Shown: positions 38,328 through 48,600 of the stretch, piece after piece
How the letters are laid out: the number at the start of each line of letters is the position of its first letter
How positions within the stretch are numbered: the stretch's first letter is position 1
Source of the DNA: Carpediemonas membranifera
Taxonomy: Eukaryota; Fornicata
Assembly: GCA_019828565.1 (NCBI GenBank)
Contig: JAHDYR010000035.1
Coordinates: forward strand, 165,390-229,389
DNA: 64,000 nucleotides
Reading direction: 5' to 3'
Program-made: the position numbers and the translations under genes
The notes under the pieces: model-generated
Told to the model about the DNA's origin: nothing
What the model saw: the letters and a program-made list of their open reading frames with translations, nothing else
Databases searched by the model: none

Positions 38328-39855
38328 ATGCAAACTTGGCAATTCACTGGGCACATCACCTTTCTTGGGTTCGGCTCTGTCGCTAGAACTGCCTTGCAGC
38401 TTGCTGGCCAGCTTCTTTCACCTGTACACGTGACGGTGCTTGATAAGATCGCCATAAGCCACGAGGACGCTCAGAAGGCCGCAGACCACGCCAATATGCA
38501 ACTGATTGAGTCAGCAGATGCGCCCGATGTGGGCAGGATGAACAGACCAACACTGTGCTTCGTCCAGCACACCCTGACGGAGGAGAACATGGCTCCCGTC
38601 CTTTCCCAGTACATCAGGGCTGGCCACGCCACATTTGACTTCATGTTCTGTGTGGACTCCCTGGATACTCTTCGAACTGTCCAGTCACTCGGCTCGGTCT
38701 ACGTTAGTCTTCATTGATTCACTCACACAGGTCAATTCCTCCATGGAGGAGTGGGAGCATAGACCATACCCCACCCAGGTCATGCTGTACGACGTTCTTC
38801 TCGACCACATGGCCGAGGTGGGTGCCCCCATGCCCACAGCGGCAGTCGACTGCGGTGCCAACCCTGGTCTCGTTACCCACTTCGTTATCGTGGCGTTGTT
38901 TGAGATGGCATCTAGATATGCCAAGTCCGAAGCATGCTCTCTCGAGACGCGTGATGAGGTCTCCAGATTGCTTCTGTGTGACGACCGCGAGATGGTCATC
39001 GGAAGGTTGAGTGAGATCCTTGATATCCGTCGGGTTCACATCACAGAGGAGGACACCATCACCCCCTGCGACAAGGACGCCATCCCCCCCACGGCATTCC
39101 CGAACACGTGGTCGGTAGAGTCTCTCCGCGACGAGTGGTTCGCGGCTGGGGAGGTCGCCGTAGGGCACCATGACCGCGAGTCATTCGAGGAGGAGGGAGA
39201 GAAGATCATCCGTGCTAACGGCACCAAGTTCTCGACCGTGCCATACCCCACTTTCGCGCTGAGCGAGGTTCCTCTTGATGGCAAAACGCACACGTTCGTA
39301 GGCCGTGTTGTGAGGCACCCAGAGACACTTGAGATTGCTGAGATTCTCCGCCGCAGAGATTCGACTGGAAAGCTGCGGACTGAGGCCGGATTGACTCAAG
39401 GCCCGACTGTCGCATTCGTTTACCGCCCCACAGAGCTGACCCGGACCGCCGCGCTTCGCCCCGATGCCGCAGAGATGCCGGCCTGCCTAATCAGCGAGAG
39501 AGAGCACGGAACGCTTGCCGGCCGGGAGGCGATGGGCGGGCTCGTCATGAGCGGCCTCGATGGGGTCAACCCCATGTTCTGCGGCTCGTTGATTTCGAGC
39601 GAGCAGACAAGGGAGCTAGGCTGTAAGATGAACGGGACCGTGATGCAAGTCGCCATCTCGGCTGTCTGCCACATGAAGCGTGCCATGCAGGCCCCGAACA
39701 AGGGGGTTGTCATGCCTCACACATTTGAGAGCCGGGATTTGCTGTCGGAGGCGGAGCCATACCTGGGTGACCTCGTGTTAACTGAGTTGGATCATCTGCC
39801 GCTTGACTGGAAGACCACCTGTTCTGCACTCGGAGATGGCTACCAACCGCTCTAG
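38328..39855 (+). CDS. hss: Homospermidine synthase (two exons)
   Basis: Exon 1 is 38328-38702 and exon 2 is 38731-39855; splicing gives 499 residues, close to the roughly 480 of bacterial enzymes. The enzyme makes homospermidine from putrescine and/or spermidine with NAD, in the cytosol. The N-terminus has a Rossmann fold (ITFLGFGSVARTALQL, the GxGxxA/G pattern). At the exon junction ...GSVYVNSSMEEWEHRP matches the family's tyrosine/E-P-W region. VDCGANPGLVTHFVIVALFEMA corresponds to the family's GANPGLVSHFVKQALL block, and NTWSVESLRDEW to its NTWSV block. Homospermidine synthase of this type is typical of bacteria and rare in eukaryotes, so lateral transfer followed by intron gain is likely (inference). 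The stop is TAG directly followed by TAA. Confidence 0.88.
38703..38730 (+). other. 28-nt spliceosomal intron in homospermidine synthase
   Basis: Begins GTTAGT and ends ACTCACACAG. Phase 0: TAC|GTC. Unspliced, the frame stops at TGA (38715-38717). Splicing joins the Rossmann half to the rest of the enzyme in frame. Confidence 0.9.
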
Positions 39856-40429
39856 TAAACAATCTGTGCCTATCCTGATGCTGTATTGAAACTTTATTGC
39901 AATCTTCCTCGACGCGCTGGGAATGCAGAATGTGGTATTGCGCAATGTGAGCGTTTACAGAACCTATACAATGGGCTGATGGCAACACGAGTGTTGAAAT
40001 CGCTCGTTTCTTCAACAAGAATGAGCACACTGGGAGGAGCGCCGGAAAGGTCCCAAACGGCAGGAATTGATGTTGTTATCGAATATAGGCCTCAGTTAAA
40101 ACCGAATCAGCACATTACTCTAAGTCTGGGGCGGCAATATCTCATCATAGACCTTCTTGCTCGATGAAGCAAACCTGCCAGGTGCGAAAATGGCCGAAAC
40201 TGCAAGAGGTCGCTCAAAGGACACGAATGGCGTCCTTGTCGCAGGGGGTGATGGTGTCCTCCTCTGTGATGTGAACCCGACGGATATCAAGGATCTCACT
40301 CAACCTTCCGCAGGCGCCAAGGCAGATTGTGAAGAGAGGCCAACTGATATGAGCCGGAAGACAGCAAGCAGCTCATCAGTCGGAAACCACTGTTCATCTT
40401 GCTTCCTGTCTTTCTTTATCTCTTTACAA
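39856..40429. other. Convergent intergenic region holding an inverted hss fragment
   Basis: 574 bp between the hss stop and the stop of the minus-strand SPFH gene. Apart from the 84-bp hss-derived repeat it is AT-richer and unrecognised. Short open frames here are not supported as genes. Confidence 0.5.
40227..40310 (-). repeat. 84-bp inverted copy of hss exon 2 sequence
   Basis: Exact reverse complement of 39000-39083 inside hss exon 2, by base-for-base comparison. It begins ATGGCGTCC and ends CCTTCCG on the plus strand, with unrelated sequence on both sides. Confidence 0.95.
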
Positions 40430-42256
40430 TTACTCCTGCATAAATGGAGGAAGCTTCTCGCTGACGACGACCTTGGTGGTGTTCTGGTAGGCCTGGTTCT
40501 TAATCTTCAACAACTGGTAGTCCATGCTGAACTGGCTCTTCTCAACCTCTTCAGCAAACCGCTTCTCGCCTATGCCCTTCTGGATCAGCTGGTCCTTCTC
40601 GGCCCGCGCCCGGGCGACGGTGGCCTCGGCCTGTGCCTCGGCCTTGATCGTCGTGGCGCGAGCCTTGGCCTCGGCGTCAATGACGAGAGACTCGGCCTTG
40701 GCCCGTGCGGCCTGGACCATCGCGGCAGCTTCACCGGCAGCGTCAAGGGCTGCGGCGTCGCGCTTACCGCTGGCGTTAAGGATAGAAACGTTGGCGTTCC
40801 TGTCGGCGTCCTTGAGCTGAATATGTCTGTCCGCCTCGAGGTTCTTCAGCCTGGCCTGAGTCTGTGCATAGAGGAGGGACTGGTTGCTGATCTGCTTGGC
40901 CAGCTCATCATCATCGATCTTGAGCTGCTCAACCCGGATGTTCTGCAGGACAATGCCCCAGCGCTTCTTGCACTCGGAGTAGAGTTGTGTGATGAAAGAG
41001 TCGTGGACAAAGTTGTAGAAGGATTCACCGCCCTCATGATCGGCACCAGGGGGGGCCATTGGCGCAGATGCGTCGTGCCCCTCATGTTCCTCATGGAATG
41101 AAGGTCGCGATGACTGGGCAATGTCGGCAAGAGTACTGGACCGAATGATTCCAGCAAGCGTGGCGTTAGCAGTCTCCTTGATGGTGTTCTCGATGTCGGT
41201 GATGGTGGAGAGGGCGAGATAAGGGTCCTTGATGATGTAGAAGACGTCAGCCTTGACGCGGAGTGGGACGTAATCGGCGGACTCGTGCACAGTTTCGGGA
41301 AGATGAAGAACTTGTTGCTGAGTCGAGAGATGATGATCAAAGCGGTCAGGGGGCGTGATAAGATGCAGCCCGGGTTGCAGGATTGTGAGCTTTCCCGACT
41401 TGTAGGCGACGCCAACCTGGCCGGTCTCAATCCTGACAAGTTCAAGGGCGCCGATCTTGTTGATTTGGGCATTGAGCTCAATCGTTTTGATGAACTGAAA
41501 CCGCGAGTCGTCAATGACGTGGAGGCCCGCTGCCAGGATCAGGGGCTTGCTGCTGTCGCACAGTCTAGCGTGGCCAAGCATACCACGCGGGATACGCACA
41601 ATGTTGATCGTGCCATGCTTGAAGCAGTCGGATGCGAGGCTCTTGGTCTCCGCCTCAAACTTCATGTTAGGGTCCTTGATCACATGTCTGCCCTCCCCGA
41701 GCAGCATTGGGCGGTTCTCCTTCCACACAAGGCCCACGTGGCCACGCGGCACCTGGTAGATGTGCAGCCCACGGAACTCGATGTGCTGTGTAGTTCTGGG
41801 TACAGTGGCTTCGAAGTCCTGGCGAGGTGACCAGAGGAAGTATGTTCCTTCTCCCTTGATCGAGGGGCGGCCGGAATGAGAGACTATGACAAACTCCTGC
41901 GGTTTCACCACTTTCAGGCGCTTGAACACCTTCGTGGGGAGGAGGAAGCTGAATGGGATCAGTGGGATCTCGCTCGGACTCATGCTTGAGTCCTGTGTCA
42001 GCGCGATGACGTCGGCATCTCGGTTAGCATTCGCTGGAATGATGATGTTCATCAGCGCACTTTCGTTGTCGGGATGTCTGAGCATTCCCAGGAAAATGGA
42101 CTGCAATTCAGCATGAATTGGTTCGAACTGAGCCGCTGGTTGGGAATCGTCCATTTCAACGCGGACGTCGTTTGGGTTGATGCTGTTCTGTGCTTGTTTT
42201 GTCATACCTGTGTCGCTATCAACGGACTGATAGGCAGTTGTTGTCTTTTTTGGCAT
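40430..42256 (-). CDS. SPFH/band-7 (vacuolin-like) protein A
   Basis: 608 residues from the preferred ATG 42256 (MPKKTTTAYQ); the frame is open to an ATG at 42400. Three successive repeats (VPRGHVGLVWKENRPMLLGEG; IPRGMLGHARLCDSSKPLIL; VETGQVGVAYKSG-type) precede an SPFH-type domain (PLRVKADVFYIIKDPYLAL) with NATLAGIIRSSTLADIAQS. A long Ala/Glu-rich helix (about 450-580) of flotillin type follows. The layout resembles Dictyostelium vacuolins, oligomeric scaffolds on late endosomal membranes; major vault protein is a more distant possibility. It probably forms a homo- or hetero-oligomeric membrane scaffold with its neighbour. It shares near-identical DNA blocks with protein B. Confidence 0.78.
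   Translation of the reverse strand: MPKKTTTAYQSVDSDTGMTKQAQNSINPNDVRVEMDDSQPAAQFEPIHAELQSIFLGMLRHPDNESALMNIIIPANANRDADVIALTQDSSMSPSEIPLIPFSFLLPTKVFKRLKVVKPQEFVIVSHSGRPSIKGEGTYFLWSPRQDFEATVPRTTQHIEFRGLHIYQVPRGHVGLVWKENRPMLLGEGRHVIKDPNMKFEAETKSLASDCFKHGTINIVRIPRGMLGHARLCDSSKPLILAAGLHVIDDSRFQFIKTIELNAQINKIGALELVRIETGQVGVAYKSGKLTILQPGLHLITPPDRFDHHLSTQQQVLHLPETVHESADYVPLRVKADVFYIIKDPYLALSTITDIENTIKETANATLAGIIRSSTLADIAQSSRPSFHEEHEGHDASAPMAPPGADHEGGESFYNFVHDSFITQLYSECKKRWGIVLQNIRVEQLKIDDDELAKQISNQSLLYAQTQARLKNLEADRHIQLKDADRNANVSILNASGKRDAAALDAAGEAAAMVQAARAKAESLVIDAEAKARATTIKAEAQAEATVARARAEKDQLIQKGIGEKRFAEEVEKSQFSMDYQLLKIKNQAYQNTTKVVVSEKLPPFMQE
41241..41428 (-). repeat. Gene-conversion tract in SPFH A
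   Basis: 188 bp, reverse complement of 43451-43638 in SPFH B. Mismatches are confined to a short cluster (AAGTCGGGAAAGCTCA against AAGTCTGGCGAGCTTA); the remaining bases compared are identical. Confidence 0.88.
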
Positions 42257-42580
42257 TGTATTGTTCGAAGGTTTGGGATTTCGCGCCGGATCCAGAGAGT
42301 CGATCTGGAGCTTAATCTGAGGGCCCGGGCATATACGAGTAAAGCCCGGAAGGCCAGGCGCCATAATTAACGGGTCAACAACCTCCAGTAAGGGTCTCAT
42401 CCTCTGTATGTCCAGAAAACGACGCAGCCAATCATTTTCTTTGGCAAGTGGCCGAGAGCATCGCTTCGGGTTGAGCCACTGGAGCGACGTCGGAAGTCAT
42501 TGGTTCTTGCAGTCTTTAGTTTGGCACCCTTGGACGTGGCTCAAAATCTCCCTTTCTGGACAACAGAACAAAACACAGAT
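42257..42580. promoter_or_regulatory. Divergent promoter region of the SPFH gene pair
   Basis: 324 bp between the two preferred start codons. Both flanking frames stay open into it, so either gene could start earlier. No distinct motif was recognised. Confidence 0.4.
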
Positions 42581-44419
42581 ATGCAGACATACACGCAAAT
42601 ACCGGGCGGCGATGATGATCTTATCGGTCTTTCAGCATCCCCGTCTTCGGATCCGCGCCATCAAGCCAGAAGCGGCGGCGGTGTCACCGGGATGGCCGAT
42701 TCCTCGTATCAACCTGCTAGAGGCGAGCATGGTCCCCCTTATTCCACCGATTCAGCCCATCAACTCGTTCTGAGGTCTCTATTCTCAAGCATGCTCCGGG
42801 AGCCCGACACACTTGACGCTTTGACCGCGCTCATCACTCAAGCCAACGCAAATAGCGAAGAGGTGCTCATGAAACTAGCGAACGAGGGTGCCACTAAGGC
42901 TTTTGGTGATGTCTCCGATATATCGCTCCTTCCAGCTGTCTTCCTGAAGATCATATCTCGAATCAAGGTCGTCACTCCAGACAAGTTCGTCTTCTACACG
43001 CATTCTGGCAGAGCATTCATGCTCAGGGAAGGCACCCACTGTCTGCTCAGCCCCCGTCAGGATTTCGCGGAGTCCTTTGCCAAGAACGAGCCTTACATCT
43101 TCTGCCGGGACCTCCATGTAATCCAGATACCCCGCGGCCACGTCGGGCTTGCTTGGCTAGGCAATAAGCCCATCCTGCTTGGCGAGGGACGGCACTGTAT
43201 CCGCGACTCCCGGCTTCGCTACGACAAGGTGGTCCTCCCCCTGATCAACCCTCGCATCTCCCACGGCACGATCAACATCATTCAGGTGCCGCGAGGCTGC
43301 CTCGGCTATGCAACCCGCACGGACGTAGCCCAGCCTGTCATCCTGTCCGAGGGCCTTCACTGCATCGACAGCGAGACATTCTACTTCCAGAAGATTATAC
43401 CACTCGTAGAACCCAAGAACCAGATCGGCGCCCTGGAGCTGGTTCGAGTCGAGACCGGCCAGGTTGGCGTCGCCTACAAGTCTGGCGAGCTTACAATCCT
43501 GCAACCCGGGCTGCATCTTATCACGCCCCCTGACCGCTTTGATCATCATCTCTCGACTCAGCAACAAGTTCTTCATCTTCCCGAAACTGTGCACGAGTCC
43601 GCCGATTACGTCCCACTCCGCGTCAAGGCTGACGTCTTCTTCTCGATCTGTGACCCCCATCTAGCTCTGTCGTCAATCGCCGACATCCCCCAACAGATCA
43701 AGGAGACCGCTAACGCCACGCTTGCTGGAATCATTCGGTCCAGTACTCTTGCCGACATTGCCCAGTCATCTAAGCCATCATTCCAGGAGGATCATGACGA
43801 CCATGATGCTCGCGCCCCCTCCTTCTACACCTACGTCCATGATCACTTCCTCTCCAAGTTGTACAAGGAGTATAAGACAACTAGGGGTATAGAGCTGCTC
43901 AATATCCGTATTGAAAACCTCAAGATCGATGACATGAAGCTCGCCAAGCAGATCTCGGACTCGTCCCTCGTCTTTGCCCGTACACAGGCTCGCAAAGCTA
44001 ACCTCGAGGCTGAAAAGATGATTCAGGAGACTTTGGCGGCCACGGCATCTGCGGTTCAGGTCAGGACAGCCGAGGCAGCAAAGGAGAGTGCCCAAATCAT
44101 GGCTCAGGCAGCTGCCATTCGCGTCAAGACACTTGCGCAGGCTGAAGCCGAGAACACGCAGCTAATCGCTGAAGCTGAGGCCGAGGCAAATAAGATCATC
44201 GCGAATGCTGAGTCGATCGCGACGTCCAAACTTGCCATCGCCCAGAAGACCGCCACGGAGCTCATTGCTGAGGGAACAAGGGAGTATGCCGATTCAGTCG
44301 GCAGCACTAAGTTCGGTCCAGAAGCGGCCAAGCTCAAGGTGCAAGCTGACACTCTGAAGGGAACTGAGAAGGTATTCTACAGCGGTCCGCTGCCCACCGT
44401 TTGGCCCGGTCAGTTGTAA
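42581..44419 (+). CDS. SPFH/band-7 (vacuolin-like) protein B
   Basis: 612 residues from ATG 42581 (MQTYTQIPGGDDDL). An in-frame TTG at 42500 is a poor start. The domain order is as in protein A: VVTPDKFVFYTHSGRAFMLR, then IPRGHVGLAWLGNKPILLGEG, VPRGCLGYATRTDVAQPVIL and VETGQVGVAYKSGELTIL. The SPFH segment (VKADVFFSICDPHLALSS) and an Ala/Glu-rich helix ending SVGSTKFGPEAAKLKVQ follow. There is no transmembrane segment or signal peptide, so membrane contact would be peripheral or by acylation. Divergence from A is clear over most of the length but nearly absent in two blocks. Confidence 0.78.
   Translation: MQTYTQIPGGDDDLIGLSASPSSDPRHQARSGGGVTGMADSSYQPARGEHGPPYSTDSAHQLVLRSLFSSMLREPDTLDALTALITQANANSEEVLMKLANEGATKAFGDVSDISLLPAVFLKIISRIKVVTPDKFVFYTHSGRAFMLREGTHCLLSPRQDFAESFAKNEPYIFCRDLHVIQIPRGHVGLAWLGNKPILLGEGRHCIRDSRLRYDKVVLPLINPRISHGTINIIQVPRGCLGYATRTDVAQPVILSEGLHCIDSETFYFQKIIPLVEPKNQIGALELVRVETGQVGVAYKSGELTILQPGLHLITPPDRFDHHLSTQQQVLHLPETVHESADYVPLRVKADVFFSICDPHLALSSIADIPQQIKETANATLAGIIRSSTLADIAQSSKPSFQEDHDDHDARAPSFYTYVHDHFLSKLYKEYKTTRGIELLNIRIENLKIDDMKLAKQISDSSLVFARTQARKANLEAEKMIQETLAATASAVQVRTAEAAKESAQIMAQAAAIRVKTLAQAEAENTQLIAEAEAEANKIIANAESIATSKLAIAQKTATELIAEGTREYADSVGSTKFGPEAAKLKVQADTLKGTEKVFYSGPLPTVWPGQL
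43451..43638 (+). repeat. Gene-conversion tract in SPFH B
   Basis: Partner of 41241-41428. A second nearly identical block covers the ETANATLAGIIRSSTLADIAQS codons (about 43700-43770 here and 41120-41190 in A). Confidence 0.88.
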
Positions 44420-44992
44420 ATTTGATAGCTATTGCTTTCCACGGTAGTTTAGCAATCCATGATGATCACAGCACGATGTGCAGTCCGGCTTTTCTGACCG
44501 ATGACTGGGGTATGCTCTGTTCTTCTCGTCTTACAGATAGTGTCTGTATCTCGATTGCGACCTGGATGTCCTCGTTTGGTTTTGGTTTACGTACGTCTGC
44601 GGCCCCTCGGTGGTGGGCACGGAACGCCCGGTCACTAAGGGCTGTGCCCTTAACCTGCGGAATCCGTAAACAGTCTTTATCATATTTCTGGGCCCTAGCA
44701 CGGCACAGGGCTCATGTTGGATGTGGGTAGAGGTTGGACAGTAATCAGTTGATGAATTTATTTTCACATGTTTGAAAGAAATGGCCGACAAGCCGTTAAC
44801 TCGCGAGCGCCGAGCAACTGGCGCCAGGAGACAGCTGGTAGCCGAATTTCGAGTCTGAGGCCCGTCGGCCGACACGGAAATTCACTCCCCCCCGTTTAGG
44901 TTTGGCTAGACAGCCTTGGCGTCTGCCAGGTCAGACTGCAAGCATATTGCCTGACTTGTTCCGCAGAAAACCTTAAAATTCCTGCGGGTGTT
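44420..44992. other. Intergenic region before tRNA-Arg
   Basis: No ORF of substance. Two hairpin-capable stretches are visible: GGGCAC...GTGCCC at about 44615-44650, and CCGCAG...CTGCGG at about 44961-44987 just upstream of the tRNA. I could not match any of it to a known small RNA. Confidence 0.4.
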
Positions 44993-45065
44993 GGCTTTGT
45001 GGCTCAGTGGATAGAGCAGCTGCCTCCTAAGCAGCAGGTCGCGAGTTCGAATCTCGTCAAAGTCG
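44993..45065 (+). tRNA. trnR-CCU: tRNA-Arg (anticodon CCT)
   Basis: 73 nt without intron. Acceptor GGCTTTG pairs with CAAAGTC (one G-T). D-stem is GCTC/GAGC. Anticodon stem GCTGC/GCAGC encloses loop CTCCTAA with anticodon CCT at 45026-45028. T-arm is GCGAG-TTCGAAT-CTCGT, containing a good B box (GAGTTCGAATC). Discriminator is G. The A box lies in TGGCTCAGTGG. Confidence 0.96.
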
Positions 45066-45118
45066 AATTTTCGAAGGTTTACACACGCTAGCTATCCTAG
45101 CCTCATGACATTCTTTTC

Positions 45119-45163
45119 GCTAGCTGTCCTAGCCTCTAGACATACTTGCTCTACCCAACGGGG
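45119..45163 (-). repeat. B repeat (terminal copy, B2)
   Basis: 45 bp starting GCTAGCTGTCCTAGCC and ending CCCAACGGGG on the plus strand. A diverged partial copy starts 32 bp to the left (CGCTAGCTATCCTAGCC at about 45087). Confidence 0.9.
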
Positions 45164-45259
45164 GGCGATCGTTTATTAAAGAAGAGAGCTAGTGTAAACG
45201 ATCAGGGGACTCCGGCCAGCTTACCTACTGGGCGGATATACCGGTCTTGACCAGTATCG

Positions 45260-45418
45260 TGCCGTCGGATCTGGATGTTCCGAATTTTCTACCATTCTGC
45301 CCGCATAAACTGCGCGGCTCGCCTGGTCGGCGCATCACCATGCCGGAGCGAGGCGATCTCATTGCCCTCCGCTCACGGCCCGTTACCCGAGGTAACCTGT
45401 CAGCGCGATGTAACGCCA
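45260..45418 (-). repeat. A repeat (159 bp), copy 1
   Basis: Begins TGCCGTCGG and ends AACGCCA on the plus strand. It contains the Gag start codon (minus-strand ATG) but no Gag body follows it here. Confidence 0.9.
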
Positions 45419-45463
45419 GCTAGCTGTCCTAGCCTCTAGACATACTTGCTCTACCCAACGGGG
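45419..45463 (-). repeat. B repeat (B1) of copy 1
   Basis: Identical 45-mer to 45119-45163. It abuts the A repeat directly. Confidence 0.9.
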
Positions 45464-45640
45464 ATATCCCACCGGCAACGAGCATAGTGGAATGGCTTGC
45501 AGGCACGCTTGCGAGCCCAAACCGACCGTCTCCTCGAGAGACCGCGTCAAAGAATGTCTGTTGTGGCTTACATCTGCCGTTGTAACGCGTGTCAGCCCCA
45601 CCCTACCTAGCTCTCCCAGCCACTAGCTCCCGTCAGAGAT

Positions 45641-48600
45641 TTAAAGTGGTGGTTGGAGAAGGATGGAGGCCAGGTGTCCCTGGACCCCCGGGTGTGTGCG
45701 GACCCCGTTGCCCATATATCTCAGCATGCTTTTCGTGGAGGCCCACGTCCCCATGGACAGGAGGACTTCGGTACTCGTGTGGGCTACCGCCAACTCCGTG
45801 GTGGCGCCCTTGCGGAATGAGTGCCACGAAATGTCGGTGCCGTACGCCTGGTGGATCCAGTGGCGGAGGGTTGACGCCGGTAGCGGCTTCGATAGTGAAA
45901 TACCACCGGTTGAGGTGATCGCCCGCCAGATGAGGTCGTCGTCGCGGCGCGTTGCCGTGGGGACCCATGCCTTCAGGGCCCTTGCTGGGTTAAAGCGGGC
46001 CCACGATTGGTTTGGTACCAGCTTGCGGACGCCTGTGGCAGTCTTAGTTCTCGCGAACAGAAGGAGGGCATTGCCATCAGCGTCGAACTCGACGTCTCTT
46101 CGTCTGAGCCCAAAGATCTCTGCGCCTCTACTCACGGTGATAAAGCAGAGAGCAGAAAAGAGGGCGGCCTGGAAGGCTTGGGGTGACTTCCGACGTCTGT
46201 CTATGACCCTGCGGACTCTCGCGGACGTGACAGGCTTCGCACCCCCGGTCAGGCCTTCTACAGAGGCGACGTTCCGGGCGGCGGCGATTATCTGCTTGGC
46301 AGCGATCGGGGGGCGCCAGTCAGACACGAGTGGGGCGGCCTCGCAAATCCAGTAGCCTTTCCTGTGTATCGACTGTGGGCCCGACGTGGTACCCTCGGTC
46401 AGAAGGAACTCTTTGAGCTGTTGCGCGTGTGAGTGGCTCGCGTTGCGGGATTGGAGGAATTTGGCGACCCAGCCCGCTGCTGTGCGGCGCGACGATTCGT
46501 TTCTGAAATGTGATAGTCGGTCGTCAGCGAGGAGGGCTTGGAACGGGTCCTCAGGATAAGCGCCACGAAGCGGATCTTGCCCTTGTCTGTCGCTGTCCAG
46601 GCTAGCTCGGACTGCAGGAGGTGTTTCGCCTGGACTCTGAGGTACAACTTGAGGGGTGTCAAACGTTTGATGGCTCGGACCTCGGGCGAGTTGAGGTCCG
46701 GGCACAGGACTATCGCCGCTGATCTCCAGTGTCGAGGGTTCCCAGTCTGGGTCGAGGCGCGTATTGTCTGGAGGCGACGACACGTCACTCCAAGAAGGGC
46801 TATAGGAGGAGCTATATAAATCCTGACTCCCCTCCAGTCCATCTGGAAGCCGTTGTCGTGGATTGACCAGGCTATTTCTGCAAAGCCTGGTAAGGCCAGA
46901 ACCTTGTCGGGGCGTGCTGTGACGTCGATCTCGACCGGCCCCCCACTTGCGCATGATGGTTTCCAAGACTTCTCGGGGTGACGACCAGTCGAGCTTGGCG
47001 AACCTGGAGAGCCTGTCCGCCTGGACATTCAGGTGTCCGGCAATATGGAAGCAGTGGACGTCGAGGCGCTTGGTTTCTGCCGTGTTGTAGATGTCCTGTA
47101 GGATCTGGTGTGCGGCTGGGGGAGGTTCGGCGATCCCCGTCTGTTTACCCAGCTGATGGCAGCTGAGTTGTCGGCAAAGACTGTGAGAGAGGAGCGTGAC
47201 TCCTGCTGGGGCACGAGATTGATCGCCTGAGCGATCGCGAAGAGCTCCTTGACGCCAATGTGTTCCCCCTTGAGATGAGGGGGGAAGGCACCCTGTGATG
47301 CCGCTCCCTTCTCCCCATTGAACAGGCATGCTCCCCAGCCGGACGTTGATGCGTCTGAGGTGACAGAAATCTGGAGCGTATCGCGTATTTCCCAGTCCGC
47401 TCTTGCTTCGGCGAACCTCTTGGGTGGGCGATCGCGGAGGAGGACTTGCCACGCCGCCAGCTGCCTGCGGATTTGGCTGGAGAGGTGGACGGTCTCCGTC
47501 GTAGGGGTGGCCTGCAGTGGTCTGAGTGCGAGGCGGGCGAACTGTGTGGTCCCTGCGAAGAATGACAGACGACCTAGGAGCTTCTGCCAGTCTGAAGCTG
47601 TGATGGACCCGACCCGGAGGGCCTTGGAGATCGTGGCCGTGTAGGCCTCGGCCTTGTCTTTTGAGATTCTTAGGGACTCGCTTGCGGTGTCTATGTGGAC
47701 ACCTAGGTAGTCTACCTGCTGGGTCGGCGTGAGGACGCACTTGTTGAGGCCCGGTATCGCCCCCAGCGATAGCATGAGGTCGATGATCTGCGGGGTGACC
47801 GAAGCTAGGTACGATGGGGAGGCATGGGACACTAAGAAGTCGTCGAGATAGACCGCGATGGTCACCCCGAACCTGTGTGCGATGATCTTTGCAAGCTGTA
47901 TGGTCGTGCTCTGGAACACGTACGGCGCCGCTGTCCATCCGAAGCCGAGTGTGTTGTACCTGAATGCGCGGCCGTCCGGTAGGACCACGCCTAGGAGGGG
48001 GAGTCTCGCGAGGCGACGCCAAGTTGGTGGTATCCCGATGCTAGGTCTATCTTGATCATGTAGTCGTTCTTGTGCAGATTGCGGACCGCCCGTCTGATGC
48101 CGAACAGACGAAACACCCTCAGCTCTGCTGTCAACTCGTTCAGGGCTCGGAGGTCGTGCACGGGGCGGACATCGTCTTTGCCCTTCGACACCGCGAACAG
48201 GGGTGCGCTGTGACGCAGTTCGTCTATCGGGCACGGGGAGAGGACGCCCTTGGCGACTAGCTCTTCGATCTTCGGGAGTAGGCGGGGGTCCACTCGCCTT
48301 TGCGGTTCTGGTGGAGGGGGCGCAGAGGTGAGGTGGATAGGGACGCCATCCCGCAGCCAGCTTACTACCTCGGGGGAGGCACCGAGTCTTGCCCACACCG
48401 GCCACTTTTTGTTCATTGACGGGAACTGAACATCTGTGGCAAGGGCTACTTCTTGTGCTTCTTGTGAAACCCCCCTTTGTTCTGGGGCTGGTCCTTTCTC
48501 TTACCCTTGGCTCTGGCTTTGGCTGCGCAGTAGGAGATGGCACGGGGGTTTTGGTCTGGGACGTGTTGAACAAGTCGAGAAACAGTTCGCAGGTTGCGTC

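Noticed and set aside
40157-41101. 314-codon plus-strand ORF
   Set aside because: Its first part is the inverted hss fragment and the rest is antisense to SPFH gene A. It shows no domain of its own.
42541-42580. Possible fourth intron ending ACACAG just before the SPFH B start codon
   Set aside because: No GTYAGT donor lies about 28 nt upstream, and no upstream exon is needed.
40430-44419. Identification as major vault protein
   Set aside because: Only three repeats precede the SPFH domain and length is about 610 residues against about 890. Vacuolin-like architecture fits better.
44420-44992. Structured small RNA (RNase P, SRP or snRNA) upstream of tRNA-Arg
   Set aside because: Only isolated hairpins are visible; the conserved core motifs of these RNAs were not found.
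45087-45463. CRISPR-like array of the 45-bp B repeats
   Set aside because: Copies are few, unevenly spaced and adjoin A repeats in the fixed order of a YR retrotransposon. The genome is eukaryotic.
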